Shown here one piece after another: positions 15,692 through 25,138 of a stretch of DNA of 64,000 nucleotides (positions within the stretch are counted from its first letter, which is position 1; every line of letters begins with the position of its first letter). The DNA lies in the NCBI GenBank assembly GCA_002973575.1, contig PVEQ01000007.1, forward strand, positions 1 to 64,000, written 5' to 3'. This stretch comes from Sediminibacterium magnilacihabitans (GTDB lineage: Bacteria > Bacteroidota > Bacteroidia > Chitinophagales > Chitinophagaceae). A program made the position numbers and the translations under genes. Below the pieces are notes generated by a model. The model had not been told where the DNA came from. It worked only from the letters and a program-made list of their open reading frames with translations, and made no database searches.

Positions 15692-15695
15692 TAAG

Positions 15696-16286
15696 ATGCG
15701 CTACTTCCTCATCAACAAACCTTATGGATGTCTTTCCCAGTTTTCTGCAGTGGAAGGAAAGAAAACACTGGCCGATTATTTCAAAGTGCCCCGTGATGTA
15801 TATCCTGTAGGAAGATTGGATCATGACAGTGAAGGATTGTTATTGCTAACGAATGATAAAACACTCAATCATCGTTTATTGGATCCGGGCTTTGCACACG
15901 AAAGAGAATATTGGGTACAGGTAGATGGCGCCATTACCGGAGAAGCCATTGCACAATTGCAATCTGGTGTGATCATCAACATCGATGGCAAAGCGCATCA
16001 TACCCTGCCATGCAGGGCAATGGTATTTGAAACAGCGCCGCCTGTTCCCGACCGCGACCCGCCCATCCGGTTCCGGAAAGAAATACCTTCACCCTGGATT
16101 CGCATGATCCTCACGGAAGGTAAAAACAGGCAGGTGAGAAGGATGACTGCCAAAGCAGGATTTCCTACTTTGCGTTTGATCCGTTACAGGATCGAGCAAC
16201 TCGAACTGGGTAAGATGCAACCAGGAGAGATCATCGAATTATCTGAAAACACCATCCGTAAAAAACTTTTTTATGACGCCCATTGA
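15696..16286 (+). CDS. rRNA pseudouridine synthase, RluE-like
   Basis: A 196-residue RsuA/RluE-type pseudouridine synthase without an S4 domain. The catalytic aspartate lies in VGRLDHDSEGLLLL and the second motif in EGKNRQVRRMTAKAGFPTLRLIR. RluE modifies U2457 of 23S rRNA in E. coli. An upstream extension of the frame (to 15585) runs through a terminator hairpin and is not family-like, so the ATG at 15696 (MRYFLINKP) is used. The gene overlaps the next one by 14 bases. Confidence 0.9.
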   Translation: MRYFLINKPYGCLSQFSAVEGKKTLADYFKVPRDVYPVGRLDHDSEGLLLLTNDKTLNHRLLDPGFAHEREYWVQVDGAITGEAIAQLQSGVIINIDGKAHHTLPCRAMVFETAPPVPDRDPPIRFRKEIPSPWIRMILTEGKNRQVRRMTAKAGFPTLRLIRYRIEQLELGKMQPGEIIELSENTIRKKLFYDAH

Positions 16287-16737
16287 TCATCACCATGAAG
16301 GATATTCCATCAGTACAGACCCTGCTAAATTGAATATCGATGTGATCCACCGTTACCTCTCGGAAGAATCTTATTGGGCTGCCGGTATTCCTTACGAGGT
16401 GGTGAAAAGATCCATTGAACATTCTTTTTGTTTTGGCGTCTACCACCATAACCAACAAATTGGGTTCGCCAGACTGGTTACCGACAAAGCCACTTTTGCT
16501 TACCTGGCCGATGTTTTTATTTTACCGAAACACAGGGGCAAGGGGTTATCCAAATGGCTCGTTGCTACCATCCATGCGAACCCGGAACTGCAGGGTTTGA
16601 GACGCTGGATGCTGGGCACTAAAGATGCGCATGGCCTTTATCAACAGTTTGGATGGGAGCCGTTACCGGAAGAACTCTACCAGCGTTTTATGCAACGGCA
16701 TAATCCCGATGTGTATAAAGTGCCCGCCAACCGTTAA
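16273..16737 (+). CDS. GNAT family N-acetyltransferase
   Basis: A 154-residue acetyl-CoA-dependent acyltransferase. The acetyl-CoA-binding motif HRGKGLSKWLV is at about 89-99, preceded by the central strands (QIGFARLVTD, YLADVFILP). The substrate is unknown. Its start lies inside the end of the pseudouridine synthase gene (14-base overlap), so the two are cotranslated. Confidence 0.88.
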   Translation: MTPIDHHHEGYSISTDPAKLNIDVIHRYLSEESYWAAGIPYEVVKRSIEHSFCFGVYHHNQQIGFARLVTDKATFAYLADVFILPKHRGKGLSKWLVATIHANPELQGLRRWMLGTKDAHGLYQQFGWEPLPEELYQRFMQRHNPDVYKVPANR

Positions 16738-16742
16738 TTTTG
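16735..16742 (+). promoter_or_regulatory. -7 promoter box of lysS
   Basis: TAATTTTG matches TAnnTTTG and overlaps the stop codon of the acetyltransferase gene, 23 bases before the lysS ATG. Confidence 0.45.
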
Positions 16743-16765
16743 CAGCCTTCTCAAGCTATTATATT

Positions 16766-18286
16766 ATGAGTCAAGCACACTTATCAGAGCAGGAACTGGT
16801 TCGCAGGGAGAAACTGGCAAAACTGGTGGAAGCAGGCATCGATCCGTTCCCTGCGCCATTGTACCCGGTAACCCATTATTCAACGGATATCAAAGACCAT
16901 TTTACCGAAGAGACAAAAGAACAGTTCGCTTCGGTTTGTGTGGCCGGCCGTATCATGAGCATCAACGACAAGGGTAAAGTGTTCTTCATCAAGATACAGG
17001 ACAGCAAAGGGCTTATCCAGCTGTACGTGAAAAGAGACGATCTCTATCCGGGGGAAGATAAATCGCTGTGGGATACATTGGTAAAGCATGGCCTCGACCT
17101 GGGCGATATCATTGGCGCTACCGGTTATGTGTTCATCACCAAGACGGGTGAAACATCTATCCATGCGCAAACACTTACCCTGCTTACCAAATCGCTGAAA
17201 CCGCTACCTGTGGTGAAGCGCGATGAAGAAGGGCATGTGTTCGACGCCGTTACCGACCCGGAATTCCGTTACCGCCAGCGTTATGCCGATCTGATCATCA
17301 ATCCCACTGTAAAGGATACTTTTGTTAAACGCACCAGGCTGATCAATACCATCCGCGAATTCCTCAATGCCCAGGGCGCACTGGAAGTAGATACGCCGGT
17401 ATTGCAGTCTATTCCCGGAGGCGCTGCGGCCCGTCCGTTTGTTACGCATCACAACGCACTGGATATTCCTTTTTACTTACGTATTGCCAATGAGTTGTAC
17501 CTGAAGCGTTTGATCGTGGGTGGGTTCGACTGGGTATATGAGTTCAGCCGCAATTTCAGGAATGAAGGCATGGATCGCACCCACAACCCTGAGTTTACTG
17601 TACTGGAATGGTATACAGCTTACAAAGATTATTTCTGGATGATGGAGATCACCGAACAGTTGTTCGAAAAAATAGCCATTGCCCTGCATGGCACTACCGA
17701 TGTGCCATTGGGCGACCAGGTAATCCATTTCAAAGCGCCTTTCAAAAGGATCAGCATCTACGATGCTATCAAAGAGAATACCGGTATTGATGTGAGTGAG
17801 ATGGACGAAGCCGGCCTGCGCGAAGTGTGTAAGCGATTACATATCGACGTGCCGGGCAATATTGGTAAAGGCAAATTGATCGACGAGATATTTGGCGCTA
17901 CCAGCGAACATACTTTCATTCAACCTACTTTCATCATTGATTATCCGGTGGAGATGAGTCCGCTTACAAAGAAACACCGCAGCAAACCCGGACTGGTAGA
18001 GCGTTTTGAACTGATGGTAAACGGAAAAGAGATCGCGAATGCCTATTCCGAATTGAATGACCCCGTTGACCAGCGCGAGCGTTTTGAAGAACAATCAAAA
18101 CTGATGGAGCGGGGCGATGATGAAGCTATGTTCATTGACCATGACTTCCTCCGCGCCCTCGAATATGGAATGCCGCCTACTTCCGGTATTGGTATTGGTA
18201 TTGACAGGTTGTGCATGATGATGACCAACCAGGTATCTATACAGGATGTGTTGTTGTTCCCGCAAATGCGGCCGGAAAGTATTTAA
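16766..18286 (+). CDS. lysS: Lysyl-tRNA synthetase (class II)
   Basis: A 506-residue class II synthetase charging tRNA-Lys. An N-terminal OB-fold anticodon-binding domain (about 55-160, VCVAGRIMSINDKGKVFFIKIQD) precedes the catalytic core with motif 2 (FRNEGMDRTHNPEFTVLEWY) and motif 3 (GIGIGIDRL). A longer frame opens at 16625 inside the acetyltransferase gene, but the ATG at 16766 (MSQAHLSEQ) matches the family and follows the promoter box. Confidence 0.96.
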   Translation: MSQAHLSEQELVRREKLAKLVEAGIDPFPAPLYPVTHYSTDIKDHFTEETKEQFASVCVAGRIMSINDKGKVFFIKIQDSKGLIQLYVKRDDLYPGEDKSLWDTLVKHGLDLGDIIGATGYVFITKTGETSIHAQTLTLLTKSLKPLPVVKRDEEGHVFDAVTDPEFRYRQRYADLIINPTVKDTFVKRTRLINTIREFLNAQGALEVDTPVLQSIPGGAAARPFVTHHNALDIPFYLRIANELYLKRLIVGGFDWVYEFSRNFRNEGMDRTHNPEFTVLEWYTAYKDYFWMMEITEQLFEKIAIALHGTTDVPLGDQVIHFKAPFKRISIYDAIKENTGIDVSEMDEAGLREVCKRLHIDVPGNIGKGKLIDEIFGATSEHTFIQPTFIIDYPVEMSPLTKKHRSKPGLVERFELMVNGKEIANAYSELNDPVDQRERFEEQSKLMERGDDEAMFIDHDFLRALEYGMPPTSGIGIGIDRLCMMMTNQVSIQDVLLFPQMRPESI

Positions 18287-19743
18287 TCCCTATAGTTCAG
18301 CGCAGGTTTTCTATTCCCTAACAGCGCTTCATATTTGTAGGTTCCTTTTGCTTTCTTGAATTCTTCTGTAGCGTCTTTGATCAGTGCAGGGTTGGTGTAC
18401 AGGTCAATAGCCGTCAGTGCCAGTGTTTTGGCAGCCACCATCATTCCCTTGGTACCGATCTCTGTTCCGCCGCAGGCAACGGCTTGCCAGCTATGTGCAG
18501 GCGTACCGGGTACCCAGGTGGCAGCGCCCATACCCACTGTAGGAACTGCGTAGCTCACATCGCCTACATCGGTAGAGCCTCCGCCTGCTTTCATTTCTAC
18601 GCGAAGCGGTTTAACGGCACCGGCGGTTTCAATGGCCGGAACCTGGTATCCGAAACTGGACTGTATCTTTTGCGCAAACTGTTTTTCTTCCGGAGTATAG
18701 CTCACACCACCAATTTTGTCGAGGTTGTGTTGCATTACTTCGGCCAGTGTTTCGTTGAGTAACAGATCGTGCGTGCCGCCAATGATCTCATAATCCATGG
18801 TAGTCTCTGTGCCCATGGCAGCGCCGTTGGCTGCTTTTACCACCCGGTCGAAGATGGCTTTGACATCATCTTTTCGGGGATGGCGTACATAATAATATAC
18901 TTCTGCATAATCGGGCACCACATTGGGCGCTTTGCCGCCATTCGTGATCACATAATGGATCCTTGTTTCCTGCGGCACGTGCTCACGCATCATGTTTACC
19001 ATATTGTCCATGGCTTCTACGGCATCGAGTGCAGAACGGCCCCTTTCTGGTGAAGCAGCGGCATGCGCTGCAATACCATGGAACCGGAACTTGGCCGATT
19101 TGTTGGCCAGCGCGCTGGTCATGGTAACTTTGTTTTCATTATCGGGATGCCAGTGCAACACCACATCTACATCATTGAACAAACCTTCCCGCACCATGTA
19201 TACTTTACCGCTGCCACCTTCTTCGGCGGGACAGCCGTATACCCGAACAGTGCCTTGTATCTTTTTTTCTTCGATCAGTTTTTTTATAGCAATGCCTGCT
19301 GCAACTGAAGCGGTGCCAAACAGGTGGTGACCGCAAGCATGCCCTGCATTCTTTCCTTCAATAGGCGCTTTTTCAGGTACAGCTTTTTGTGCAAGGCCAG
19401 GCAGGGCATCATATTCGGCAAGGATGGCGATAACGGGTTTACCGCTGCCATAAGAAGCTACAAAGGCCGTGGGAATGCCTGCAACACCAGCCTGCACGGT
19501 AAAACCGTTATCCGTAAGTGTTTGTTGGTGCAACGCAGCACTTTTCACTTCTTTATAGCCCATCTCTGCATAATCCCAGATCTGCAAAGCGTTCTTTTTA
19601 TACAGATCGTAATTAGCCTGCAGGTTTTGCAGGGCTTCTGCTTTCAGCGGTTCGGCAGCAGCAATGGTTGCTGTGTTTTTCTTTTGTGCTTGCAGCGAGC
19701 AAAAGCTGGCGAGCAGGATCAAACTAAGTACTGTCTTTCTCAT
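18283..19743 (-). CDS. Exported M20-family amidohydrolase/peptidase
   Basis: A 486-residue M20 metallohydrolase with a signal peptide (MRKTVLSLILLASFCSLQAQ). Metal-binding elements include AGHACGHHLFG (about 135-145), PAEEGGSGK and LHWHPDN, and a dimerisation domain occupies roughly 205-330. The pattern is of the AbgB/amidohydrolase branch, which cleaves N-acyl amino acids or p-aminobenzoyl-glutamate. Periplasmic location points to scavenging. It converges with and slightly overlaps lysS. Confidence 0.88.
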   Translation of the reverse strand: MRKTVLSLILLASFCSLQAQKKNTATIAAAEPLKAEALQNLQANYDLYKKNALQIWDYAEMGYKEVKSAALHQQTLTDNGFTVQAGVAGIPTAFVASYGSGKPVIAILAEYDALPGLAQKAVPEKAPIEGKNAGHACGHHLFGTASVAAGIAIKKLIEEKKIQGTVRVYGCPAEEGGSGKVYMVREGLFNDVDVVLHWHPDNENKVTMTSALANKSAKFRFHGIAAHAAASPERGRSALDAVEAMDNMVNMMREHVPQETRIHYVITNGGKAPNVVPDYAEVYYYVRHPRKDDVKAIFDRVVKAANGAAMGTETTMDYEIIGGTHDLLLNETLAEVMQHNLDKIGGVSYTPEEKQFAQKIQSSFGYQVPAIETAGAVKPLRVEMKAGGGSTDVGDVSYAVPTVGMGAATWVPGTPAHSWQAVACGGTEIGTKGMMVAAKTLALTAIDLYTNPALIKDATEEFKKAKGTYKYEALLGNRKPALNYRD

Positions 19744-19766
19744 GGCTTTTATTTCAGCAGGTATGG

Positions 19767-20585
19767 TTAAATAAAAAGATCATTATAAAGTGTTGCGCCA
19801 GGCACTACGGCATAAGCATCAAGATCGGTGATGCCTTCTGCTGCGAGCACTTCTTCATCGATAAAAGTACGGCCACTGTATTCGGCAGCGGTCTTGCGTA
19901 AAATATAATAAGCAGCATCGGCCAGGATCGCAGGTGTGCGGCTCATCTTAGCCAGCGTTTCACCTCCCAATAAATTCCTTACGGCAGCGGTATCAATGGT
20001 GGTACGGGGCCAGAGTGCATTGGAAGCAATGCCGTAGCTTTTGAATTCGGCAGCCCATCCCATGGCCATCATGCTCATATTGTATTTGGTAATGGTATAA
20101 GCGATATGTCCGCCCAGCCATTTGGGATCGAGGTTGACAGGAGGCGATAAAGTAAGTATATGTGGATTGTTGCCTTTCTTCAGGTAAGGGATACAATGTT
20201 TCACCAGCAGAAAAGTACCTCTTACATTGATGTTTTGCATGAGGTCGAAACGTTTGGTCTCGGTTTGTTCGGTAGGTGTGAGTTGTATGGCGGAAGCATT
20301 GTTGATGACCACATCGATGCCGCCAAAACGCTCAACGGTTTTCTGTACCAGTGCGCTGATCTCTTCTTCAAACCGGATATCTGTTTTCACAGGCAGGGCT
20401 TGTGCGCCGGTGGCTTCCACTTCCTGCGCAGCAGAAAAAATAGTGCCGCCCAAACGGGGGTCTTCTTCCACGCTCTTGGCTGCAACAACAATATTGGCGC
20501 CTGCTGCGGCCAACCTGAGTGCAATGGCTTTGCCAATGCCCCTGCTGGCGCCTGTGATCAGAACAGTGCGGTTTTTAAATGACAT
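19767..20585 (-). CDS. Short-chain dehydrogenase/reductase, HSDL2-like
   Basis: A 272-residue classical SDR with TGASRGIGKAIALRLA (NAD(P) binding), a NNAS motif (VINNASAIQL) and the catalytic YTITK pair in GGHIAYTITKYNMSMMAMG. The PKWLGGHIAYT context is that of the hydroxysteroid dehydrogenase-like 2 subgroup, whose substrates are unclear. It lies 23 bases upstream of the M20 hydrolase gene and 18 bases downstream of gmk on the same strand. Confidence 0.88.
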   Translation of the reverse strand: MSFKNRTVLITGASRGIGKAIALRLAAAGANIVVAAKSVEEDPRLGGTIFSAAQEVEATGAQALPVKTDIRFEEEISALVQKTVERFGGIDVVINNASAIQLTPTEQTETKRFDLMQNINVRGTFLLVKHCIPYLKKGNNPHILTLSPPVNLDPKWLGGHIAYTITKYNMSMMAMGWAAEFKSYGIASNALWPRTTIDTAAVRNLLGGETLAKMSRTPAILADAAYYILRKTAAEYSGRTFIDEEVLAAEGITDLDAYAVVPGATLYNDLFI

Positions 20586-20603
20586 GGCAACAGGTTTGTA
20601 TCA

Positions 20604-21182
20604 TCAATCCCAGCCCAGGAATGCTTTGATCGCCTGCTCGGTTTCGGAACAGGCTTTGTCCAGGTTGTCGTTGACAATCGTTTTATTGAAATGGTGGTTG
20701 AAAGATATTTCATAGGCAGCCTTGCTCACGCGTGTGGAAAGGCTTTCAGTTGTTTCGGTACCGCGACTTTCAAGCCGGCGCTTTAGCTCATCAACAGAAG
20801 GCGGTTCGATGAAAATGCTCAGGCACCGGCTGCTAAGCTGTTCCTGTACATGAATAGCGCCTTTAACATCGATATCCAGTATGGGTGTTTTTCCTTCATT
20901 CCATATCCTTTCCAGTTCACTTTTCAGTGTGCCGTAATATTTTCCTTCATACACCATTTCCCACTCAATGAAAGCATTTTCTTCGATCTTTTGATGGAAA
21001 GCTTCCACGCTCATGAAATAATAATCTACACCGTTCTGCTCTTTTCCCCTGGGCTGCCTGGTGGCTGCGGAAATAGAAAAAGCCAGGCGTGGGTATTTGT
21101 TCAGCAAATAATGTGTAATGGAGGTTTTGCCCGCCCCCGAAGGCGCTGTGATGATGATGAGCTTATGAGCTTGTGTGGCCAT
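20604..21182 (-). CDS. gmk: Guanylate kinase
   Basis: A 192-residue kinase converting GMP to GDP. The P-loop APSGAGKTSITH is at about 14-25, the GMP-binding segment includes GVDYYFMS and EWEMVYEGKYYGT, and the distal motif is DIDVKGAIHVQ. The frame extends upstream to 21272, but the ATG at 21182 (MATQAHKL) gives the family length and N-terminus. The nitroreductase gene ends 16 bases upstream. Confidence 0.95.
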   Translation of the reverse strand: MATQAHKLIIITAPSGAGKTSITHYLLNKYPRLAFSISAATRQPRGKEQNGVDYYFMSVEAFHQKIEENAFIEWEMVYEGKYYGTLKSELERIWNEGKTPILDIDVKGAIHVQEQLSSRCLSIFIEPPSVDELKRRLESRGTETTESLSTRVSKAAYEISFNHHFNKTIVNDNLDKACSETEQAIKAFLGWD

Positions 21183-21198
21183 TGGCAAAGAAACAATT

Positions 21199-21792
21199 TT
21201 ATTTGAATTCTCCCTTCCATTGCACTTTGGCTTCCATAGGAACTGCACGGGTGCCTTTTTGATGCGGCTCATCGGAATATCCCATGTACAGTAATCCCAT
21301 CACAATGTCTTCCTCACCAAATCCGAGGTATTGTTTCATGGAAGGATGATGGGTCATGCCGCCAGTGCTCCAGAGTACGGCTATATCCAGTGCTTCGGCG
21401 CCGAGCAGGATGTTCTGGATGGCTGCTGCAACGGCTGCGATTTCCTCGATCACGGGGATCTTAGCAATAACCTGCCGGTGCATGTACACTACTACAAGAT
21501 GCGAAGCTTTATCGCCATTGTGTTTGATCGATTCAAATTTGGCCTGGGTGAACTTATCTTCCGGCGTGTATTTTTGATAGAGTTCGGCGTGGGCAGCGCA
21601 GAATGCATGCAATGCAGCGTGGCTGTACACCACGAAACGCCAAGGCTCGGTGCGCGCATGGGTGGGGGCCCAATTGGCCAATTGCAAGAGTTCTCCAATA
21701 ACAGTATCATCGATTTTTCTGCCATTCAGTGCTGCCGGTTTGGTGCTTCTCCTGTTGCTGATGATCTCTTTCAGTGTTTCAAACTTTGTCAT
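21199..21792 (-). CDS. Nitroreductase family protein
   Basis: A 197-residue flavin-dependent nitroreductase-fold enzyme. The N-terminal SNRRSTKP (FMN phosphate binding), LQLANWAPTHARTEPWRFVVY and C-terminal GLLYMGYSDE fit the YdjA-like single-domain branch. It is first of a likely minus-strand run nitroreductase-gmk-SDR-M20. The -7 box TATTTTTG ends 4 bases before its ATG. Confidence 0.88.
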   Translation of the reverse strand: MTKFETLKEIISNRRSTKPAALNGRKIDDTVIGELLQLANWAPTHARTEPWRFVVYSHAALHAFCAAHAELYQKYTPEDKFTQAKFESIKHNGDKASHLVVVYMHRQVIAKIPVIEEIAAVAAAIQNILLGAEALDIAVLWSTGGMTHHPSMKQYLGFGEEDIVMGLLYMGYSDEPHQKGTRAVPMEAKVQWKGEFK

Positions 21793-21796
21793 CCGG

Positions 21797-21804
21797 CAAA
21801 AATA
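21797..21804 (-). promoter_or_regulatory. -7 promoter box of the nitroreductase-gmk run
   Basis: The minus strand reads TATTTTTG, a full match to TAnnTTTG, 4 bases before the nitroreductase ATG at 21792, implying a leaderless mRNA. Confidence 0.5.
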
Positions 21805-21848
21805 AGAGAACTTTAGAGTTACTGACCAATATCCAGCTGCCGGAGAAA

Positions 21849-23105
21849 ATGGACAGGCTAACTATTCTTTCACTTAAAAAGAACATTATGAGCCAGGACC
21901 TATTATCCAGGATAAAAAAATTCAATGCGCCAAGACAGCAGCAAGTGTTACCGTTGAAATATGCTGCTATGGCGGGAAGTCCGTTCCGTTTTTTCAGGGG
22001 CACCTGCCATTTGTATTACGAAGACCTGATGAAGAAATACCCTTTCGGCCCTTCACCCAAAACCTGGATATGCGGCGACTTACATACCGAGAATTTCGGA
22101 TGTTATAAAGGGAGTAACCGGCTGGTCTATTTCGACATGAATGATTTTGACGAAGCCATCATTGCACCGGTGTTGTATGAAATCTCGAGATTGGCGGTTG
22201 CCGTGATACTCAGCGGCGTGGAATCGGGATATTCAAAAAAAGAAAGTGAAGCATTGATGGAACTGCTGCTGAAAGAATACCAGCAAGCGCTCATTTACAA
22301 TAAAGCAGTGGTAGTAGAAGAAGAAACGGCCAGGGGGTTGATTAAAAAAACGATCAAAGGAGTGGTGAACAGGAAAGAGAAAGACCTGTTAAGGGAACGT
22401 ACGGACAATAAAAAGAAAAATGCCAAGTTCCTCGTCACGCCGAATCTGCTGAAATTAGCCGAAAAAGAAAAGAAAGAGCTGATACCGGCTTTCCAGACCT
22501 GGTTTAGTAAATACCACGTAAAGTATAAACAATACAAGGTGAGCGATGCCTGCTATCGTATTGCCGGAACGGGTAGTATTGGTGTGAAGCGGTATTGCCT
22601 GCTGATGGAAAACCAAAGCAATCCGAAGAAAAAAATGATCCTGGATATGAAGCAGGTAGTGCCGTCTGAAGTGCTGGCGCATGCGCATGGCCATCTGCCC
22701 CAACCCAAATGGAAAAACCCCGCGCATCGCGTAATAGATGTACAGCAAATGATGGAGCATGTAACGCCATATCTCTTGTCGTCGTTTGAATACAAGAAAG
22801 ACTGGTACGTGGTAAAGGAAATACAACCTACTACTGATAAAGTGGTGATAGCGCCTTCCAGGAAAAAGTCGAAAGCCCTGGATGAATATATCACCGACCT
22901 GGCTGTGATTACGGCATCGGCACAATTGAGAAGCAGCGGAAGACAGGGGTCTGCCACCGCGGATGCATTGAAAGCATTTGCAGCTGAGGGAAAATGGATA
23001 GCTGCTGCGAAGAAATGGGCAATACTATACGCGAGCCAGGTGAATCATGATTTTACTATTTTTCAACAAGCATATAAAAAAGGTTTTTTCAAAACCTCAA
23101 AATGA
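21849..23105 (+). CDS. DUF2252 family protein (kinase-like fold)
   Basis: A protein of about 418 residues matching DUF2252: SPFRFFRGTCHLYYEDL near the N-terminus, then WICGDLHTENFG and YFDMNDFDEAI, which resemble the catalytic and metal loops of aminoglycoside-phosphotransferase-like kinases. The activity is unknown. The start is uncertain: ATG 21849 has a GGAG three bases upstream, while ATG 21888 (MSQDLLSR) is also possible; the frame reaching 21774 overlaps the divergent nitroreductase. mgtC follows after 6 bases. Confidence 0.8.
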   Translation: MDRLTILSLKKNIMSQDLLSRIKKFNAPRQQQVLPLKYAAMAGSPFRFFRGTCHLYYEDLMKKYPFGPSPKTWICGDLHTENFGCYKGSNRLVYFDMNDFDEAIIAPVLYEISRLAVAVILSGVESGYSKKESEALMELLLKEYQQALIYNKAVVVEEETARGLIKKTIKGVVNRKEKDLLRERTDNKKKNAKFLVTPNLLKLAEKEKKELIPAFQTWFSKYHVKYKQYKVSDACYRIAGTGSIGVKRYCLLMENQSNPKKKMILDMKQVVPSEVLAHAHGHLPQPKWKNPAHRVIDVQQMMEHVTPYLLSSFEYKKDWYVVKEIQPTTDKVVIAPSRKKSKALDEYITDLAVITASAQLRSSGRQGSATADALKAFAAEGKWIAAAKKWAILYASQVNHDFTIFQQAYKKGFFKTSK

Positions 23106-23111
23106 GTTGAT

Positions 23112-23741
23112 ATGGACTTTGAAATCTTTCTCCGCTTTTTATTGGCAGCGTTGTGGGGTGGTATGGTGGGTATTGAGCGGGAATACCGCAGCAAGTCGGC
23201 CGGCTTCCGCACCATGATCATGATTTCTATCGGCTCCTGTTTGTTTACCATGCTTTCGGTTCGTATTGGCATGCCGGGTAATCCTGATCGTATTGCTTCC
23301 AATATTGTTACCGGGATCGGGTTCCTGGGTGCAGGTGTTATTTTTCACGGGCAGAACAAGATCAATGGTATTACTACGGCTGCCACTATTTGGGCCGTAG
23401 CGGCTGTAGGAATGGGTATTGGCAATGGTCATTATTTTGCCGCAGGCTGTGCAAGCATACTCATATTACTGGTGCTGACCATTCTTCCTTATATTGAAAG
23501 AATGATCGACCGGTTGAATAAATCGAGGAATTATTCTATTTCATGCACCTACACGGAGTCGGCGCAACATCACTACGAAACACTCCTCAAAAAAAGCCGT
23601 CTGCGTTTCAGGGTCATTGGTTATTCAAGAGAAGGCAATGACCTGTCCGTTACATGGGAAGTAGATGGTCATTTGAGGAACCATGATGCATTCATTCATG
23701 CCATTTGTGATGACAAGTCCATCAAGCGGTTCGACTACTGA
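23112..23741 (+). CDS. MgtC/SapB family membrane protein
   Basis: A 209-residue protein with about four transmembrane helices at the N-terminus and the MgtC signature GMVGIEREYRSKSAGFRTMIMISIGSCLFTM and GIGFLGAGVIFHG. The C-terminal 70 residues form a small soluble ACT-like domain. MgtC proteins influence magnesium homeostasis and F-type ATPase in other bacteria. It is cotranscribed with the DUF2252 gene and converges with the sugar transporter. Confidence 0.88.
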   Translation: MDFEIFLRFLLAALWGGMVGIEREYRSKSAGFRTMIMISIGSCLFTMLSVRIGMPGNPDRIASNIVTGIGFLGAGVIFHGQNKINGITTAATIWAVAAVGMGIGNGHYFAAGCASILILLVLTILPYIERMIDRLNKSRNYSISCTYTESAQHHYETLLKKSRLRFRVIGYSREGNDLSVTWEVDGHLRNHDAFIHAICDDKSIKRFDY

Positions 23742-23749
23742 TCGCAGAT

Positions 23750-25039
23750 TTATTTTTTCGCGATACTGATCTGCGCTTTTCCAACGGCAAAGCCCTTCAC
23801 TGCATAATAGTATATATACAGGTAAGCGGGCAGCATGCAGATGAGGAAAGATGCCTGGTTTGACGCAATATGCTTGTCTTTTAAAGTGGTATATAAGAGT
23901 GGTATCAATGCACCGCCGGCAATACCCATGATCAGTAATGCAGCTCCGGTTTTGGTAAACTTACCTAATCCATCGATGGCAAGCGGGAAGATCGCGGGCC
24001 ACATCAATGCGTTGGCAATGCCCAGGAGTGCAATAAAAATGATGGCAGTATACCCGGTAGAAAAGAATACACCTAAACAAAAGATCACACCTAATACGGC
24101 TGAGATTGCCAGGGCCTTCTGTTGTGAAATGTATTTAGGTATGGTGAACACCCCAATGATATATCCGGCCAGCATAGCTGTTAAAGTGAAAGTGGTAAAG
24201 AATTTGGTTTGGTCGAGCGGCATGCCCAACATCCGTCCATAAGTACCAATGGCATCACCTGCCATTACTTCAACGCCTACATACAAGAAAAGACAAAGAA
24301 CGCCGAGCATAAGGTGAGGGAACTGAAAAGGACTGGTTTTGTCGCCCGAATGTGTATCTGCGCTGTGTTCATCTGCTGATTCAATTTCAGGCAGGGAAGA
24401 TCGCTTGATCATTATGGCCAGTAGCAATAAAACAACTGCAATGATGATGTAAGGAACGATCACCCTTCCGGCCAGTTCATTCAACAAAGTCTCTTTCAAT
24501 GCGGCATCGGTAGTAGTAGCGACCTGCTCCTGTATGGAATTGGCGTTTTTCAGTACCAGCGCACCTACAATAATGGGACTGAGCATACCAGCTATTTTGT
24601 TACAGATACCCATGATACTGATGCGCTGCGCAGCACTTTCAATAGGACCAATGATACTGATGTAAGGATTGCTGGCTGTTTGTAATAATGATAAACCGGC
24701 GCCCTGTACAAAAAGGCCCGTAAGGAAAAGTCCGAAGTTGCGGCTATTGGCAGCCGGAATGAAAATGAGTGATCCAACGGCCATTACCACCAATCCAAGC
24801 GCCATACCATTCTTAAAACCTGTTTTCTTCAGCAGCACAGAAGAAGGCAATGCCAGGAAGAAATAAGCCATATAAAAAGCAAATGTTACAAAGAATGCCT
24901 GTATGTCGTTTTCGAGCTGACAAGCCAGCTTGAGAAAAGGGATCAATGTACCATTGAGCCAGGTAACGAAACCGAAAACAAAGAATAAAATACCAATGAT
25001 AATGATGGCGTACCTGTTACTGGAATTGGTTTGTTGCAT
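23750..25039 (-). CDS. FHS-family sugar MFS transporter (FucP-like)
   Basis: A 429-residue, 12-helix major facilitator protein. The N-terminal FGFVTWLNGTLIPFLK and the NPYISIIGP segment in the middle of the first half are typical of the fucose/glucose/galactose:H+ symporter (FHS) group common in Bacteroidota. It imports a monosaccharide through the inner membrane. It is divergent from the sulfatase and GH109-like genes across a 157-base regulatory region, so it probably takes up the sugar they release. Confidence 0.88.
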   Translation of the reverse strand: MQQTNSSNRYAIIIIGILFFVFGFVTWLNGTLIPFLKLACQLENDIQAFFVTFAFYMAYFFLALPSSVLLKKTGFKNGMALGLVVMAVGSLIFIPAANSRNFGLFLTGLFVQGAGLSLLQTASNPYISIIGPIESAAQRISIMGICNKIAGMLSPIIVGALVLKNANSIQEQVATTTDAALKETLLNELAGRVIVPYIIIAVVLLLLAIMIKRSSLPEIESADEHSADTHSGDKTSPFQFPHLMLGVLCLFLYVGVEVMAGDAIGTYGRMLGMPLDQTKFFTTFTLTAMLAGYIIGVFTIPKYISQQKALAISAVLGVIFCLGVFFSTGYTAIIFIALLGIANALMWPAIFPLAIDGLGKFTKTGAALLIMGIAGGALIPLLYTTLKDKHIASNQASFLICMLPAYLYIYYYAVKGFAVGKAQISIAKK

Positions 25040-25128
25040 AACAGCCGGTTGGGGGGTAGAACGTTGAAAAATAAGGTTGAAGTGCGTAAGATACAGCCAA
25101 AATCATTCGGGAGGCTTTAAAATTTAAT

Positions 25129-25138
25129 CAACCGTTTG
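25129..25138. promoter_or_regulatory. Possible LacI-type operator core
   Basis: CAACCGTTTG, an imperfect palindrome with a central CG (CAAnCGnTTG form), lies in the divergent region between the sugar transporter and the sulfatase gene. LacI/GalR proteins recognise this kind of core. No LacI gene is in the window, so this is weak. Confidence 0.3.

Noticed and set aside
15585..15695. N-terminal extension of the rluE-like protein
   Set aside because: The extra 37 codons run through a promoter, two hairpins and a terminator, and do not resemble the family.
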